Origin: JBCDBY01 sp039182715
GTDB lineage: Bacteria > Planctomycetota > PLA2
Direction of reading: 5' to 3'
DNA: 21,165 nucleotides
NCBI GenBank assembly: GCA_039182715.1
Contig: JBCDBY010000038.1
Span: 1 to 21,165, forward strand
The notes beneath the pieces are model-generated. The model was not told where the DNA came from. It did not search any database and saw only the letters and a program-made list of their open reading frames with translations. Below are positions 13,327 to 20,684 of this stretch, in pieces. A program made the position numbers and the translations under genes. Every line of letters starts with the position of its first letter. Position 1 is the first letter of the stretch.

Positions 13327-14526
13327 TCAAGCCCCCGGCTCCCGGCCCCCAGCCCCCGGCCGCATGAACCGCTCGATCTCGCCCTCGATCTCCTCCCGAT
13401 CGACGAGTCCCTCCACGAGATGCGCCGGCAGCTCTTCCGTCGCCGCTCCCATCAGCATGCCCAGCACCGCCGTCCGGTGCACGTTGTCGCCGCCGAGGTT
13501 CACGCTGGCGAGCAGCGTCGCTTCGAAGTCGTAGTCGTGGTCGCGCGCCAGGGCGAGCATGAGCGGTAGGCCGTGCTCCGTGTAGCAGGCGGTCGCGAGG
13601 CGTGCCGCTTCGACGGGTGCCTCCTCCAGGTCGGTGTGCAGGCGCCACATCTCGTCGGGCGGGATGTTGCCGGGCCCCTTGTGGTCGCGATAGAGCCGGA
13701 AGAGCTCCTCGCCGGTGACCTTGGGCACCCGCAGCCTCGCCAGCGCCTCCGGCACCAGTTCGCGGATGTCGCCGCCACGCGCGAGCGCATGCAGCAGCGG
13801 CACGGCGACGGCGAGCGCCGACGAGACGTTTTCGGAGCGATGGGTCAGGTTCTGGTGCTCGAGCGCGAAACCGAGAGCCTGGTACGCGCTGTCGTCCATG
13901 AGCGCGAGCACAAGCGGCCGGATCATGCCGCCGTGTGAGCCGATCGACCAGACGTTGCGCTGCTCCTCCGCGCAGGCGTGGAGCGGCCAGCCGCGCGTGT
14001 AGTGCTCGAACCAGCAGCGCACGTAGATCTCGCAGTAGGGGTCTCGGTTCAGGCCGGGCGTGGTCATGTAGGTGACGAACGCATCGAGGAAGGCGTCGGG
14101 GGCATAGCCGCCGTGTTCCGCGACGGAACGCATCAGGACGCGCGCCAGATGCGCCGCGAGGGTGTTCTCGCCCGCCTTCAGGCCGTGGTGGTAGTGGTAG
14201 CGGTCCTCCAGCTTCGGGACCGCGTTGCCGTGCTCGCTCTCCCGCTCCGACGTGTCGATGACGAGGTCGGAGTAGGTGGTGCGGTAGAAGCGCGCGTGCT
14301 CGTGCAGGATGTCGAACGGGCGGCCCAGCTCCCGGGCGACGTCGACATCCGGGCGGTACGCCATGCCGACCATGAAGCTCTCGGGGTGCGGCGTCGGCGC
14401 GTCCGCGTATCCGCTCACGCCGCCGTCGAAGTCGCGGCGGATGTTGTCGACGTTGTAGTACCAGTGCGCGGGCATGGCGAGCGCGTCGCCGATGAAGAGC
14501 CCGCGGAGCGCGTTGCGGATCCGCAT
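13327..14526 (-). CDS. ADP-ribosylglycohydrolase (DraG/ARH)-family protein
   Basis: This 399-residue protein starts MRIRNALRGLFIGDALAMP, the typical start of the DraG/ARH fold, which removes ADP-ribose from proteins or small molecules using two metal ions. Other family landmarks are NVWSIGSHGGM and, near residue 345, VNLGGDNVHRTAVLGMLMGAA. The canonical motif at the last site is GGDTDT; here DTDT is replaced by DNVH, so the second metal ligand is altered and the enzyme may belong to a subfamily with another substrate or reduced activity. The C terminus is a low-complexity Gly/Pro/Arg tail. The gene converges on the metallopeptidase with a gap of only 6 bp and diverges from the gene at 14567 across 40 bp, which must hold both promoters. 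The ATG at 14526 is chosen because the family motif follows directly. Confidence 0.88.
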   Translation of the reverse strand: MRIRNALRGLFIGDALAMPAHWYYNVDNIRRDFDGGVSGYADAPTPHPESFMVGMAYRPDVDVARELGRPFDILHEHARFYRTTYSDLVIDTSERESEHGNAVPKLEDRYHYHHGLKAGENTLAAHLARVLMRSVAEHGGYAPDAFLDAFVTYMTTPGLNRDPYCEIYVRCWFEHYTRGWPLHACAEEQRNVWSIGSHGGMIRPLVLALMDDSAYQALGFALEHQNLTHRSENVSSALAVAVPLLHALARGGDIRELVPEALARLRVPKVTGEELFRLYRDHKGPGNIPPDEMWRLHTDLEEAPVEAARLATACYTEHGLPLMLALARDHDYDFEATLLASVNLGGDNVHRTAVLGMLMGAATEELPAHLVEGLVDREEIEGEIERFMRPGAGGREPGA

Positions 14527-14566
14527 CGCTTCAGTCTGCCACGGCCGGTCGCGTAGGCTGTGCGGC

Positions 14567-15106
14567 ATGCGCCGAATCCTCTGGCTCCCCCTGGTCCTGC
14601 TGGCGACGCTCCACGCGGAAGACACCAAACCGGGCTTCCCCGCCTCCTGGAAGGGCTCGTGGAAGGGGCCGTGCCGCGTCGTGCGCGCCGGACAGCCCGA
14701 CCTGAGCTTCCCCATGGAGCTGCACGTCGCGCCGATCGAGGAGAGCGGGCGCTGGACGTGGCGCATCGTCTACGGCGAAGGGGCGCAGCGGCAGGAGCGC
14801 GCGTACGAGCTGGTGCCCAAGGAGGGCAACCACTACGTCATCGACGAGAAGAACTCGATCCTGATCGACTCCTACCTCGAGGGGGAGAACCTCCGCAGCC
14901 GTTTCGGTGTCTCCGGGAACTCCCTCGAGGTCACCTACGCGCGCCGCGGCGACGAGCTCGACGTGACGATCACGACCTTCGCCGCGCGCCCGGTGCGGAC
15001 GTCCGGAGGCGAGGCGCGAGTGCCGCCCGTCACGAGCTACGCCCTGAAGGCGGTGCAGCGGGCGACGCTTCGCCGCTCCGCACCCGCCGACAGTACTGGT
15101 AAATGA
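14567..15106 (+). CDS. Small exported lipocalin-like protein (gene A)
   Basis: This 179-residue protein has a signal peptide (about 1-17, ending LHA). The mature part begins with a WKGSWKGPC motif, continues with FPMELHV, WRIVYGEG and YVIDEKNSILIDSYLEGENLRSRF, and has alternating beta strands to the end, which resembles lipocalin or nitrobindin-like ligand-binding barrels. No exact family is recognised. The ATG at 14567 is chosen because it gives the signal peptide. A diverged copy of its 3' end lies at 20502-20646 and ends 11 residues earlier: its TAA stop aligns with TCC here. The gene therefore runs on 27 bp and overlaps the convergent membrane gene by 77 bp. In the second copy the glycoside hydrolase follows directly, hinting at a functional link between the two. 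Confidence 0.8.
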   Translation: MRRILWLPLVLLATLHAEDTKPGFPASWKGSWKGPCRVVRAGQPDLSFPMELHVAPIEESGRWTWRIVYGEGAQRQERAYELVPKEGNHYVIDEKNSILIDSYLEGENLRSRFGVSGNSLEVTYARRGDELDVTITTFAARPVRTSGGEARVPPVTSYALKAVQRATLRRSAPADSTGK

Positions 15107-16001
15107 GCAGGACCAGCACGCCGAAGCCGATCGCGAGCAGGCCGAGCAGCAGGCGGTAGGGCCGGTCGGCGATCAGGGAGAGGCGGATGAGGACCGTCGA
15201 GGCGACGAAGCCGGCGTTGCGGAACACCAGCTCGTAGCGATCTGAGAGCGTCATCGACACGATCAGGATCACGACGTCGGAGAAGATCATGATGGTGAAG
15301 AACTCGGCGTAGAAGAGCGTGTCGAGGTCGATGCTCGTGACCGAGTCGAGATAGGCGACGCGGAACGCATCGACGGCCCACGAACCGAAACTCCAGAGGG
15401 CGAAGCCGGCCAGAAGCGTGGCCAGCCCAAGCGCAATTGCCTTCTTCAGCGCAACGAACTGCGCGAGCCGCGACCGGTCTTCCGCATGATCGCCCAGCGT
15501 CGGCACCGGCGCGATACGAGCCACGTGGTAGAAGCAGGCGACCAGCAGGAACATCGCGAGGCCGCCGAACATGTCGAGCAGCACGAACTTCACCGCCTCG
15601 GTCTGCTCGGTGACGCCGGCCGCGCTGTCCAGCAGCGCAAGGTCCTTGAAGGCGCTGCGCAGAACGATCAGCGAGACGATTTCGTACTCCTTGCCGTTGG
15701 ACCGCGTCGTCGATTCCGGCACCGACAGCACCAGCTGGATCACCTCGTAGAAGAGGATGAGGCTAAATGGCGTGTAGAGGGCGGCGAGGTACGAAGTGCC
15801 GACGAGCGAGAGCAGCCGCGGGGGATCGGGCCACACCTGGTTGAGCAGAATCAGCAGCAGGTGCACGAGGAACCCGATCAGCGCGAGTCGGATCAACCAG
15901 CGGCCCATCCACTCCACGTTGCGCTCGGAAAACACCGCGTCGAACGACGCGGCGGCGAGCCGCAGCGGGCGCGCGATCGGTTTTCGTGCCGCGGACTCCA
16001 T
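15030..16001 (-). CDS. Multi-pass integral membrane protein of unknown function
   Basis: This 323-residue protein has about seven hydrophobic segments: roughly residues 33-53, 69-90, 140-163, 188-208, 230-252, 260-275 and 283-302. Short charged loops separate them, and the hydrophilic tail is rich in Ser, Pro and Ala. No active-site or transport signature is recognised. The ATG at 16001 is 50 bp from the divergent GTG of the truncated glycoside hydrolase, so both would share a very short promoter region. The 3' end overlaps the convergent small exported protein gene by 77 bp. The second gene A/hydrolase copy lacks this gene between its members, so it was either inserted here or lost there. 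Confidence 0.8.
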   Translation of the reverse strand: MESAARKPIARPLRLAAASFDAVFSERNVEWMGRWLIRLALIGFLVHLLLILLNQVWPDPPRLLSLVGTSYLAALYTPFSLILFYEVIQLVLSVPESTTRSNGKEYEIVSLIVLRSAFKDLALLDSAAGVTEQTEAVKFVLLDMFGGLAMFLLVACFYHVARIAPVPTLGDHAEDRSRLAQFVALKKAIALGLATLLAGFALWSFGSWAVDAFRVAYLDSVTSIDLDTLFYAEFFTIMIFSDVVILIVSMTLSDRYELVFRNAGFVASTVLIRLSLIADRPYRLLLGLLAIGFGVLVLLIYQYCRRVRSGEASPAAPPSGRSS

Positions 16002-16051
16002 GGAACACTTAGCATTCGCCCTGCGCGTAGGGCGCGGATGCAGGACGACCA

Positions 16052-16760
16052 GTGACCGCAGAAGGCAGAAGACTCCGGGAGGCGCGGGAAGCCGGTACGC
16101 CCTGGCGTCGGTGGGGGCCCTACCTCAGCGAGCGGCAGTGGGGCACCGTGCGCGAGGACAAGGGGGCCGACGGCAACGCGTGGGCGCACTTCCCGCACGA
16201 CCAGTCCAAGCTGCGCGCCTATCGCTGGGGCGAAGACGGCATCGCCGGCATCTCGGACGACCGCCAGCTGCTCTGCTTCGCGCTGACGCTCTGGAACGGG
16301 CGCGACCCGATCCTAAAGGAGCGGCTCTTCGGGCTGACGAACGAGCAGGGCAACCACGGCGAGGACGTCAAGGAGTACTACTATTACCTCGAAAGCACGC
16401 CGACGCACTCCTACATGCGGGCGCTCTACAAGTATCCGCAAGCGCCGTACCCCTACGAGGAGCTGGTCACGCGCAACGCGGAGCGCGGCTACGAGGAGCC
16501 CGAGTACGAGCTGATCGATACCGGCGTGTTCGACGACGACCGCTACTTCGACGTCGAGATCGAGTACGCCAAGGCGGCGCCGGAAGACCTCTGCATTCGT
16601 GTCCACGCGACGAACCGCGGTCCGGACGCCGCGACGCTGCGACTGCTGCCGACGCTCTGGTTTCGCAACGTCTGGTCCTGGTACGACGAGGCGGTCAAAC
16701 CCAATCTGCATGCGGAGGGCGGCGTCGTCCGGGTGAGCGGATCGGAAGCGGGCGCGTTCC
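16052..16760 (+). pseudogene. MGH1/GH63-like glycoside hydrolase, 5' fragment truncated by island
   Basis: About 236 codons of an MGH1-like (GH63-related) glycoside hydrolase are present from a GTG start: WRRWGPYLSERQWGTVREDKGADGNAWAHFPHD, GEDGIAGISDD, LCFALTLWNGRDPILKERLFGLTN, GNHGEDVKEYYYYL and TLRLLPTLWFRNVWSW. Family members are roughly 850-900 residues, cytoplasmic, and act on alpha-glucosidic linkages such as in compatible solutes. Around 16740-16775 the homology ends and unrelated sequence begins. The frame happens to stay open to a TAA at 17015-17017, directly abutting the next ATG, giving a 321-residue chimera whose last 85 residues are Arg/Pro-rich nonsense. The catalytic part would lie further downstream and is lost. 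A second copy starting at 20685 continues to the window edge. Confidence 0.85.
16098..16532 (+). repeat. Left copy of a direct repeat bracketing the island
   Basis: This stretch aligns without gaps to 20731-21165 with 11 mismatches counted by eye over 435 bp (offset 4633). The right copy is cut by the window edge, so the true repeat may be longer, up to the breakpoint near 16760. Upstream of 16098 similarity drops sharply: 20 mismatches in the first 46 bp of the two genes. Confidence 0.95.
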
Positions 16761-16956
16761 GGCCTGTTCGGCCGAGGCGGGCTCCGGCGGCAACTGCACG
16801 ACGACCGCTTCGAATGGGGGCCACTGCTCGGCCTCGAACAACCCGGGCGCCGGCGGACACTGCAGTTCCTACACCGCGACTCCCAACCCCGTCCCTCCGG
16901 GTGGAACGACATATGCGCCGGCGGGTGGACCGGACGCGAACGGAGACTGTAACTAG
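16756..16956 (+). pseudogene. 3' end of a GGxC-repeat secreted-type protein
   Basis: Beyond the hydrolase breakpoint, the reading frame ending at the TAG 16954-16956 looks like a real C terminus rather than random sequence. It has three Gly-Gly-x-Cys units (GGNC, GGHC, GGHC) spaced 10-12 residues apart, then a Pro/Gly/Asn-rich tail ending NGDCN. It is rich in Ser, Thr, Asn and Gly, as in secreted or surface proteins. No start belonging to it is present, so it is probably the tail of a gene cut off at the junction. The family is not recognised. Confidence 0.4.
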
Positions 16957-16969
16957 AACAATGAATCTG

Positions 16970-17002
16970 CTCTGTGCCGCGACCCCGAGTCGCGGCACAG
17001 AG
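16970..17002. terminator. Perfect 14-bp GC-rich hairpin, terminator-like
   Basis: The arm CTCTGTGCCGCGAC (16970-16983) pairs perfectly with GTCGCGGCACAGAG (16989-17002) around the 5-base loop CCCGA. It lies just after the TAG of the GGxC fragment and 15 bp before the next start codon. It is strong enough to be a terminator of the lost upstream gene, but no T-run follows, so a role as attenuator or mRNA stabiliser is also possible. Confidence 0.5.
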
Positions 17003-17017
17003 GTCGGGATGGGATAA

Positions 17018-19234
17018 ATGAAGCGGACAGCAGTTGTTCTCTCGGCCATTGCGGTCGTCCTGGCGCTGGTTTGGTGGGCTTCGGGTACGGTTGATCCGAG
17101 GTCCACGCGAAGCGAATCTGGCGCTCAACGGGAAGCTCCCGGGCGGGACTCGTCGAATCGGAGAGAGCTGGACGTGTCGCTTCGCCGGGACGTCGGGCGA
17201 ATCGCGTCGGTTCGAGGCTCCATCGAGGGCCCAGAATCGCTCCGACGGATCACGCTGCGGCTGAAGCGGAACGGGGAGGTTCTAAAGGAGATTCAACTTT
17301 CGCAAGAGTCATTTCACGTCCGTTATGACTGGGATCCCGCGCAGCCGGCCGACATCGACTTTCTCGCGGTGGGTGCACATGGCCGGACGTTTCGGCTGCG
17401 GCAGCGCGATGCCGATCTGGGGGTCGTCCAGCTCTCTGGAGCTCTGACGTACGGAGGAACCGTCCAATCCGAAGATGGGACACCGATGGAGGGGGCTCGG
17501 GTTGCGCTGCTACCAACCTACGGGTACTCGAAGTATCCGCTGGGAGAATCTCCGCCGACGGACAGCTCGGGAAAGTTCGCGCTTTCGTTGTTCGAGTCCC
17601 AGGTTCTTGAGATTCGAAGCGGCGCACTCTCTCGATACGAGCTGTACGTTCGAAGCGGGAGTTCGAGTGTCGGTCCCTACAAAATCATTCCCGCCGGGTT
17701 CGAGGGGAAGCACACGATCTCCGTCCCGGCAGACTCCCTGCAGGAGGCGCAGATCCGGGTCGAGACGGCGGACGGTGATCCCGTTCCGGGCGTCTCGGTT
17801 GCTCTTTCCGACGCGGTGGTGGCCGAGCACAGGTTCCACGCCCCTCTGAGTTTCGCAGTCGGAACCTCAGACGACCTCGGTCGCGTTTCTTTTTATTGGC
17901 CTCCTTGGCGGGCGTTTGCGATCGCCGAGGTGAATGTCCCGTCGAACGGCACGGTGTACTTCCCGGTCTCGAGATCGGAGGCAATCGAGGACGCCGCGCG
18001 CATCATCCTGGATCGCGAGTCGTTCCGGACGATTGCCGTCGATCTCGAGTGGGACATCGATAAAACGGCGGCGGCCGGGATCGACGTCGCTCTTTTGGCC
18101 GGGACGAGCCTCGGCGGCGGCGGTTATCCAATTCACTTCCACGGCCGGACCGACACGCAAGGTCGAGCCGAGTGGAAGATCGGTCTCGGCGGCGGGATGA
18201 AGTTCCATGATCACGCACTGAGATGTCTTTACAAGAGGCGAGGAATTCCGATCGTTGAGCAGTTCGAGACGCCCGGACGATTCCAATTACAAGGGCAACG
18301 ACTTGAGTCGAAGTTTCAGCTTCGAGGCGTCCATGATCGCCCGTCTGCCTTTTTTGTCGCCCGACTACGAGGCGCAAACGGCGTCCTCACCGGCGGGTCC
18401 ATGGTGTTCATGAACGGAGACAAGCCGGTGGTGGAGGGGTGGTTCAATGCGTTCGGCGAGTACGGAACCGGGACCGGATACAGCGACTGGATCTGTGTGA
18501 CCCCACGGCTGTTGAAGGCCGATTCACCGCGTTTGAAAGATTGCACGACGGCGGTCGTCTACGTGAACGTGGGCGGGGGTAGGCCGCTCCCGGTCGAGAT
18601 CCCGATGACGAAATTGAGGGAGGTCGTGAGGGCGCAAGACGTGCTCGAACTGGAACTCCCCGTGGCGCGTGCAAGCGGCCGCTGCCGCGTGTTGTCCGAA
18701 GACGGCACCCCGGCAATTGGCGCAATGGTGACCGTGTTCGAATCCAGGTCCACAGTTGGATCCTTGAGCAGGACCAGAGTCGCGACGGACTCGAATGGCG
18801 AGGCGTATCTCGCAGGACTCCAGGACGACGGCGTCTATCGAGTCGTTGCGTTCGATCGCAAGACGAGCGCTGCAGCGGAGCAAAGAGACTGGCGCCCGAG
18901 AGAGCACACCTTGGAGTTGACGCTGCGGAAGTCCAGCGCAGTGAGGATCCGTCTACAGTACCCCGATCGAACACCGGTCCTTCGTGCGACCATCCTGCTG
19001 GCCACAAAGCCGTTCGGTATCCTGCCTCGACTTAGGGGGCGTCACATAGGCGATGGGGTGTACGAAATCCCCGCCTGCTCTCACGAGGTCTACAACCTGC
19101 AGATGTCTGCGGTGGATCCGAGGCTTCGGAAGCCTGGAGTCCCGATGGTGAAGTCGCACGAGCATATCGGGCTGGCGACGGAGCTGGAGGATGGTCGGAC
19201 GTTTACCCTCCCGCGCTACAGGCTCGAGAGGTGA
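17018..19234 (+). CDS. Membrane-anchored regulatory-like beta-domain protein
   Basis: This 738-residue protein has an N-terminal hydrophobic segment (about residues 4-21, an uncleaved anchor or signal). A Ser/Arg-rich linker follows, then several beta-sandwich modules with the signature of carboxypeptidase-regulatory-like (Ig-like) domains: a GTPMEGARVALL unit near 160, DGDPVPGVSVAL near 255 and DGTPAIGAMVTVFES near 565 followed by TDSNGEAYLAGL. No catalytic motif is visible; such proteins usually are structural or binding proteins of the cell envelope. A GGATGGGAT ribosome-binding site precedes the ATG. GC content and third-position bias look clearly lower than in the genes to the left, which suggests acquisition from elsewhere. 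Its stop overlaps the GTG of the next gene. Confidence 0.75.
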   Translation: MKRTAVVLSAIAVVLALVWWASGTVDPRSTRSESGAQREAPGRDSSNRRELDVSLRRDVGRIASVRGSIEGPESLRRITLRLKRNGEVLKEIQLSQESFHVRYDWDPAQPADIDFLAVGAHGRTFRLRQRDADLGVVQLSGALTYGGTVQSEDGTPMEGARVALLPTYGYSKYPLGESPPTDSSGKFALSLFESQVLEIRSGALSRYELYVRSGSSSVGPYKIIPAGFEGKHTISVPADSLQEAQIRVETADGDPVPGVSVALSDAVVAEHRFHAPLSFAVGTSDDLGRVSFYWPPWRAFAIAEVNVPSNGTVYFPVSRSEAIEDAARIILDRESFRTIAVDLEWDIDKTAAAGIDVALLAGTSLGGGGYPIHFHGRTDTQGRAEWKIGLGGGMKFHDHALRCLYKRRGIPIVEQFETPGRFQLQGQRLESKFQLRGVHDRPSAFFVARLRGANGVLTGGSMVFMNGDKPVVEGWFNAFGEYGTGTGYSDWICVTPRLLKADSPRLKDCTTAVVYVNVGGGRPLPVEIPMTKLREVVRAQDVLELELPVARASGRCRVLSEDGTPAIGAMVTVFESRSTVGSLSRTRVATDSNGEAYLAGLQDDGVYRVVAFDRKTSAAAEQRDWRPREHTLELTLRKSSAVRIRLQYPDRTPVLRATILLATKPFGILPRLRGRHIGDGVYEIPACSHEVYNLQMSAVDPRLRKPGVPMVKSHEHIGLATELEDGRTFTLPRYRLER

Positions 19235-19704
19235 GGGCGGCGACCTTGATTTGCATCGGCGCACTTGTTTGCGCCATGGTCCATCGTCTGAGTTCGATTG
19301 CCCGTGACGATGAACCCGCGGTTCGGGGGAACTACCAGCGCCTTTCACCCGAAAGGTATCTGCGGTGGTCTGGGGCAGACGTGGACAAGGTCCTTCGGAC
19401 CGGGGCGGGGGCATCGGAGGCAGGCGATGCGACAACCGGAGAGAGCGGCCTGTTGCGACTTGAAATTCAAGACAGTGATGGCACGCCCGTCGCCGGTCGG
19501 CTTGCGATTCGGCCGCTCCACGAAAACGTGGACACGGTGGTCTTGCCCGTGGACGTGATCGATTGGGGGCTTGAGCAGACTTTGGAGCTTCCTCGCGGGC
19601 AGTACCGGATCGCGTTCGGGGGTTCGGAAGGCCAGGGGGCGTCACGGACCGTCGCTATCGTCGGTGTGATCCGCCCCGGTTTTCCCGGAGACCCTATTCC
19701 TTGA
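19231..19704 (+). CDS. Small membrane-anchored partner of the preceding protein
   Basis: This 157-residue protein starts with GTG, overlapping the preceding stop in a GTGA arrangement, so the two genes are translationally coupled. A hydrophobic N terminus (about residues 4-18, LICIGALVCAMV) is followed by a single beta module with the same style as the preceding protein (LRLEIQDSDGTPVAGRLAIRPL, then ELPRGQYRIAFGG). The protein ends GFPGDPIP, 13 bp before the first codon of the IS3 remnant. The natural C terminus may therefore have been altered by the insertion. The role is unknown; the pair probably works together at the envelope. Confidence 0.6.
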   Translation: MRAATLICIGALVCAMVHRLSSIARDDEPAVRGNYQRLSPERYLRWSGADVDKVLRTGAGASEAGDATTGESGLLRLEIQDSDGTPVAGRLAIRPLHENVDTVVLPVDVIDWGLEQTLELPRGQYRIAFGGSEGQGASRTVAIVGVIRPGFPGDPIP

Positions 19705-19717
19705 GAGGATGGTGGCT

Positions 19718-20036
19718 ATGGGACGACCGAGTAAGTACTCACCGGAGCTTCGCGAGCGCGCGGTGCGGATGGTGGCGGAGGTCGCCGCCTGAGCGAGTAG
19801 ACTCAACCGAGTGTCCGGGGAGCCGGGTGCGCGACAGCTGCTCGCCGGAGACGATTCGGAAGTGGACGCGGCGCGTGGAGATGGACCGCTGAGATCGTGC
19901 CGGTCTGACGAGCGATGATCGGGAGCGGCTGAAGACACTGGAGCGCGAGAATCGCGAGCTCAAGCGATCCAACGAGATCCTGCGCAATGCATCCGCGTAT
20001 TTCGCGCAGGCAGAGCTCGACCGCCGACCGCGGTAA
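19718..20036 (+). pseudogene. IS3-family OrfA remnant (helix-turn-helix subunit)
   Basis: The start MGRPSKYSPELRERAVRMVAE (codons from 19718) is typical of this IS3 group but runs into TGA at 19790-19792. Homology resumes in another frame with SPETIRKWTRR (about 19845-19880), after apparent loss of some 20-25 codons. That frame then has a TGA at 19890-19892 where GGA (Gly) is usual, and continues as LTSDDRERLK with the leucine-zipper-like ERENRELKRSNEILRNAS segment to the TAA at 20034-20036. It cannot make a functional OrfA. Confidence 0.85.
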
Positions 20037-20514
20037 TGGTGCGCTTCATCGACGAGCATCGCTCGCGATATGGGGTCGAGCCGATCTGCAGGGTCTTTCC
20101 GATCGCCCCATCGACGTACTACGAGATGAAGTCGCGTGAGCGCGAGCCGGAGCGGCGCCCCGAGCGAGCGAAGCGCGACGAGCGCCTGCGTCCGGAGGTC
20201 CGTCGCGTCCATGCCGAGAATTTCAGCGTGTATGGGGTCCGCAAGGTCTGGAAGCAGATGCGTCGCGAGGGCTTCGCGGTGGCGCGCTGTACGGTGGAGC
20301 GACTGATGCGAGCTGAAGGCTTCCAAGGAGTCTTCCGTGGCGCCGTTTCAAGATGACGATTCCCGAGGAGCATGCGGATCGTCCTCGCGGCCTCGTCGAA
20401 CGTCACTTTGTCGCCGACCGCCCGAATCAACTTTGGGTCGCGGATCTTACGTACGTCGCGACCTGGGCGGGATTCGTCTACGTCGCTTTCGTCATCGACG
20501 TCTACGCGCGCCGC
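20036..20514 (+). pseudogene. IS3-family OrfB transposase remnant (DDE), truncated
   Basis: The first segment runs from the ATG at 20036 (MVRFIDEHRSRYGVEPICRV, then FSVYGVRKVWKQMRREG and ARCTVERLMR) to a TGA at 20354-20356. Restoring one missing C near 20340 would read GRRFK and join it to the next frame, which continues MTIPEEHADRPRGLVERHF and WVADLTYVATWAGFVYVAFVIDVYARR. The first catalytic Asp (in WVADLTYV) is present. The second Asp and the Glu of the DDE triad are missing because the sequence switches to gene A at about 20502-20514. The element is dead. Confidence 0.88.
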
Positions 20515-20646
20515 AGCGACGAGCTCGACGTGACGATCACGACCTTCGCCGCGCGTCCGGTGCGCACGTCGGGTGGGCAGGGACAAGTGCCTCCGGTGAC
20601 GAGCCATGCGTTGAAGGCTGTGCAAAGAGCGACTCTGAAGCGCTAA
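20502..20646 (+). pseudogene. 3' fragment of a second gene A copy
   Basis: This stretch aligns without gaps to 14935-15079 of the small exported lipocalin-like gene. The first 66 bp have only about three mismatches (SDELDVTITTFAARPVRT), then similarity falls to a clearly diverged paralogue level while the reading frame is kept (VPPVTSHALKAVQRATLKR, TAA). The 5' part is replaced by transposase sequence, giving one open frame from 20353 to 20646 that fuses transposase to gene A. The glycoside hydrolase begins 38 bp after its stop. Confidence 0.88.
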
Positions 20647-20684
20647 CCGTTGCCTGGGGGTCGACGCTGGTCCAACATGAGCGC

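Larger units (their letters stand above)
19718..20514 (+). mobile_element. Decayed, truncated IS3-family insertion sequence
   Basis: Remnants of both IS3 reading frames lie in order, OrfA then OrfB, overlapping by a TAATG with OrfB in the -1 frame relative to OrfA, as in IS3 elements. OrfA carries a frameshifting deletion and a nonsense codon. OrfB carries a single-base frameshift and loses its last half at a fusion with the gene A fragment. Left end: the ATG is 13 bp beyond the previous gene's stop; I cannot define terminal inverted repeats or a target duplication. The right end has been lost. Confidence 0.85.

Noticed and set aside
13321..13370. C-rich run between convergent genes as a terminator
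   Set aside because: No clear stem-loop with T-run; it mostly encodes the Gly/Pro/Arg tail of the ADP-ribosylglycohydrolase.
14527..14766. N-terminal extension of the ADP-ribosylglycohydrolase
   Set aside because: It would cover the divergent gene's start; the family motif begins right after the ATG at 14526.
16052..17017. 321-codon hydrolase-like open frame as an intact short enzyme
   Set aside because: The last 85 residues have no family similarity and another frame looks coding there; it is a truncated gene.
20353..20646. 97-codon open frame as a real gene
   Set aside because: It is a fusion of a transposase piece and a gene A 3' end, so it is a rearrangement product.
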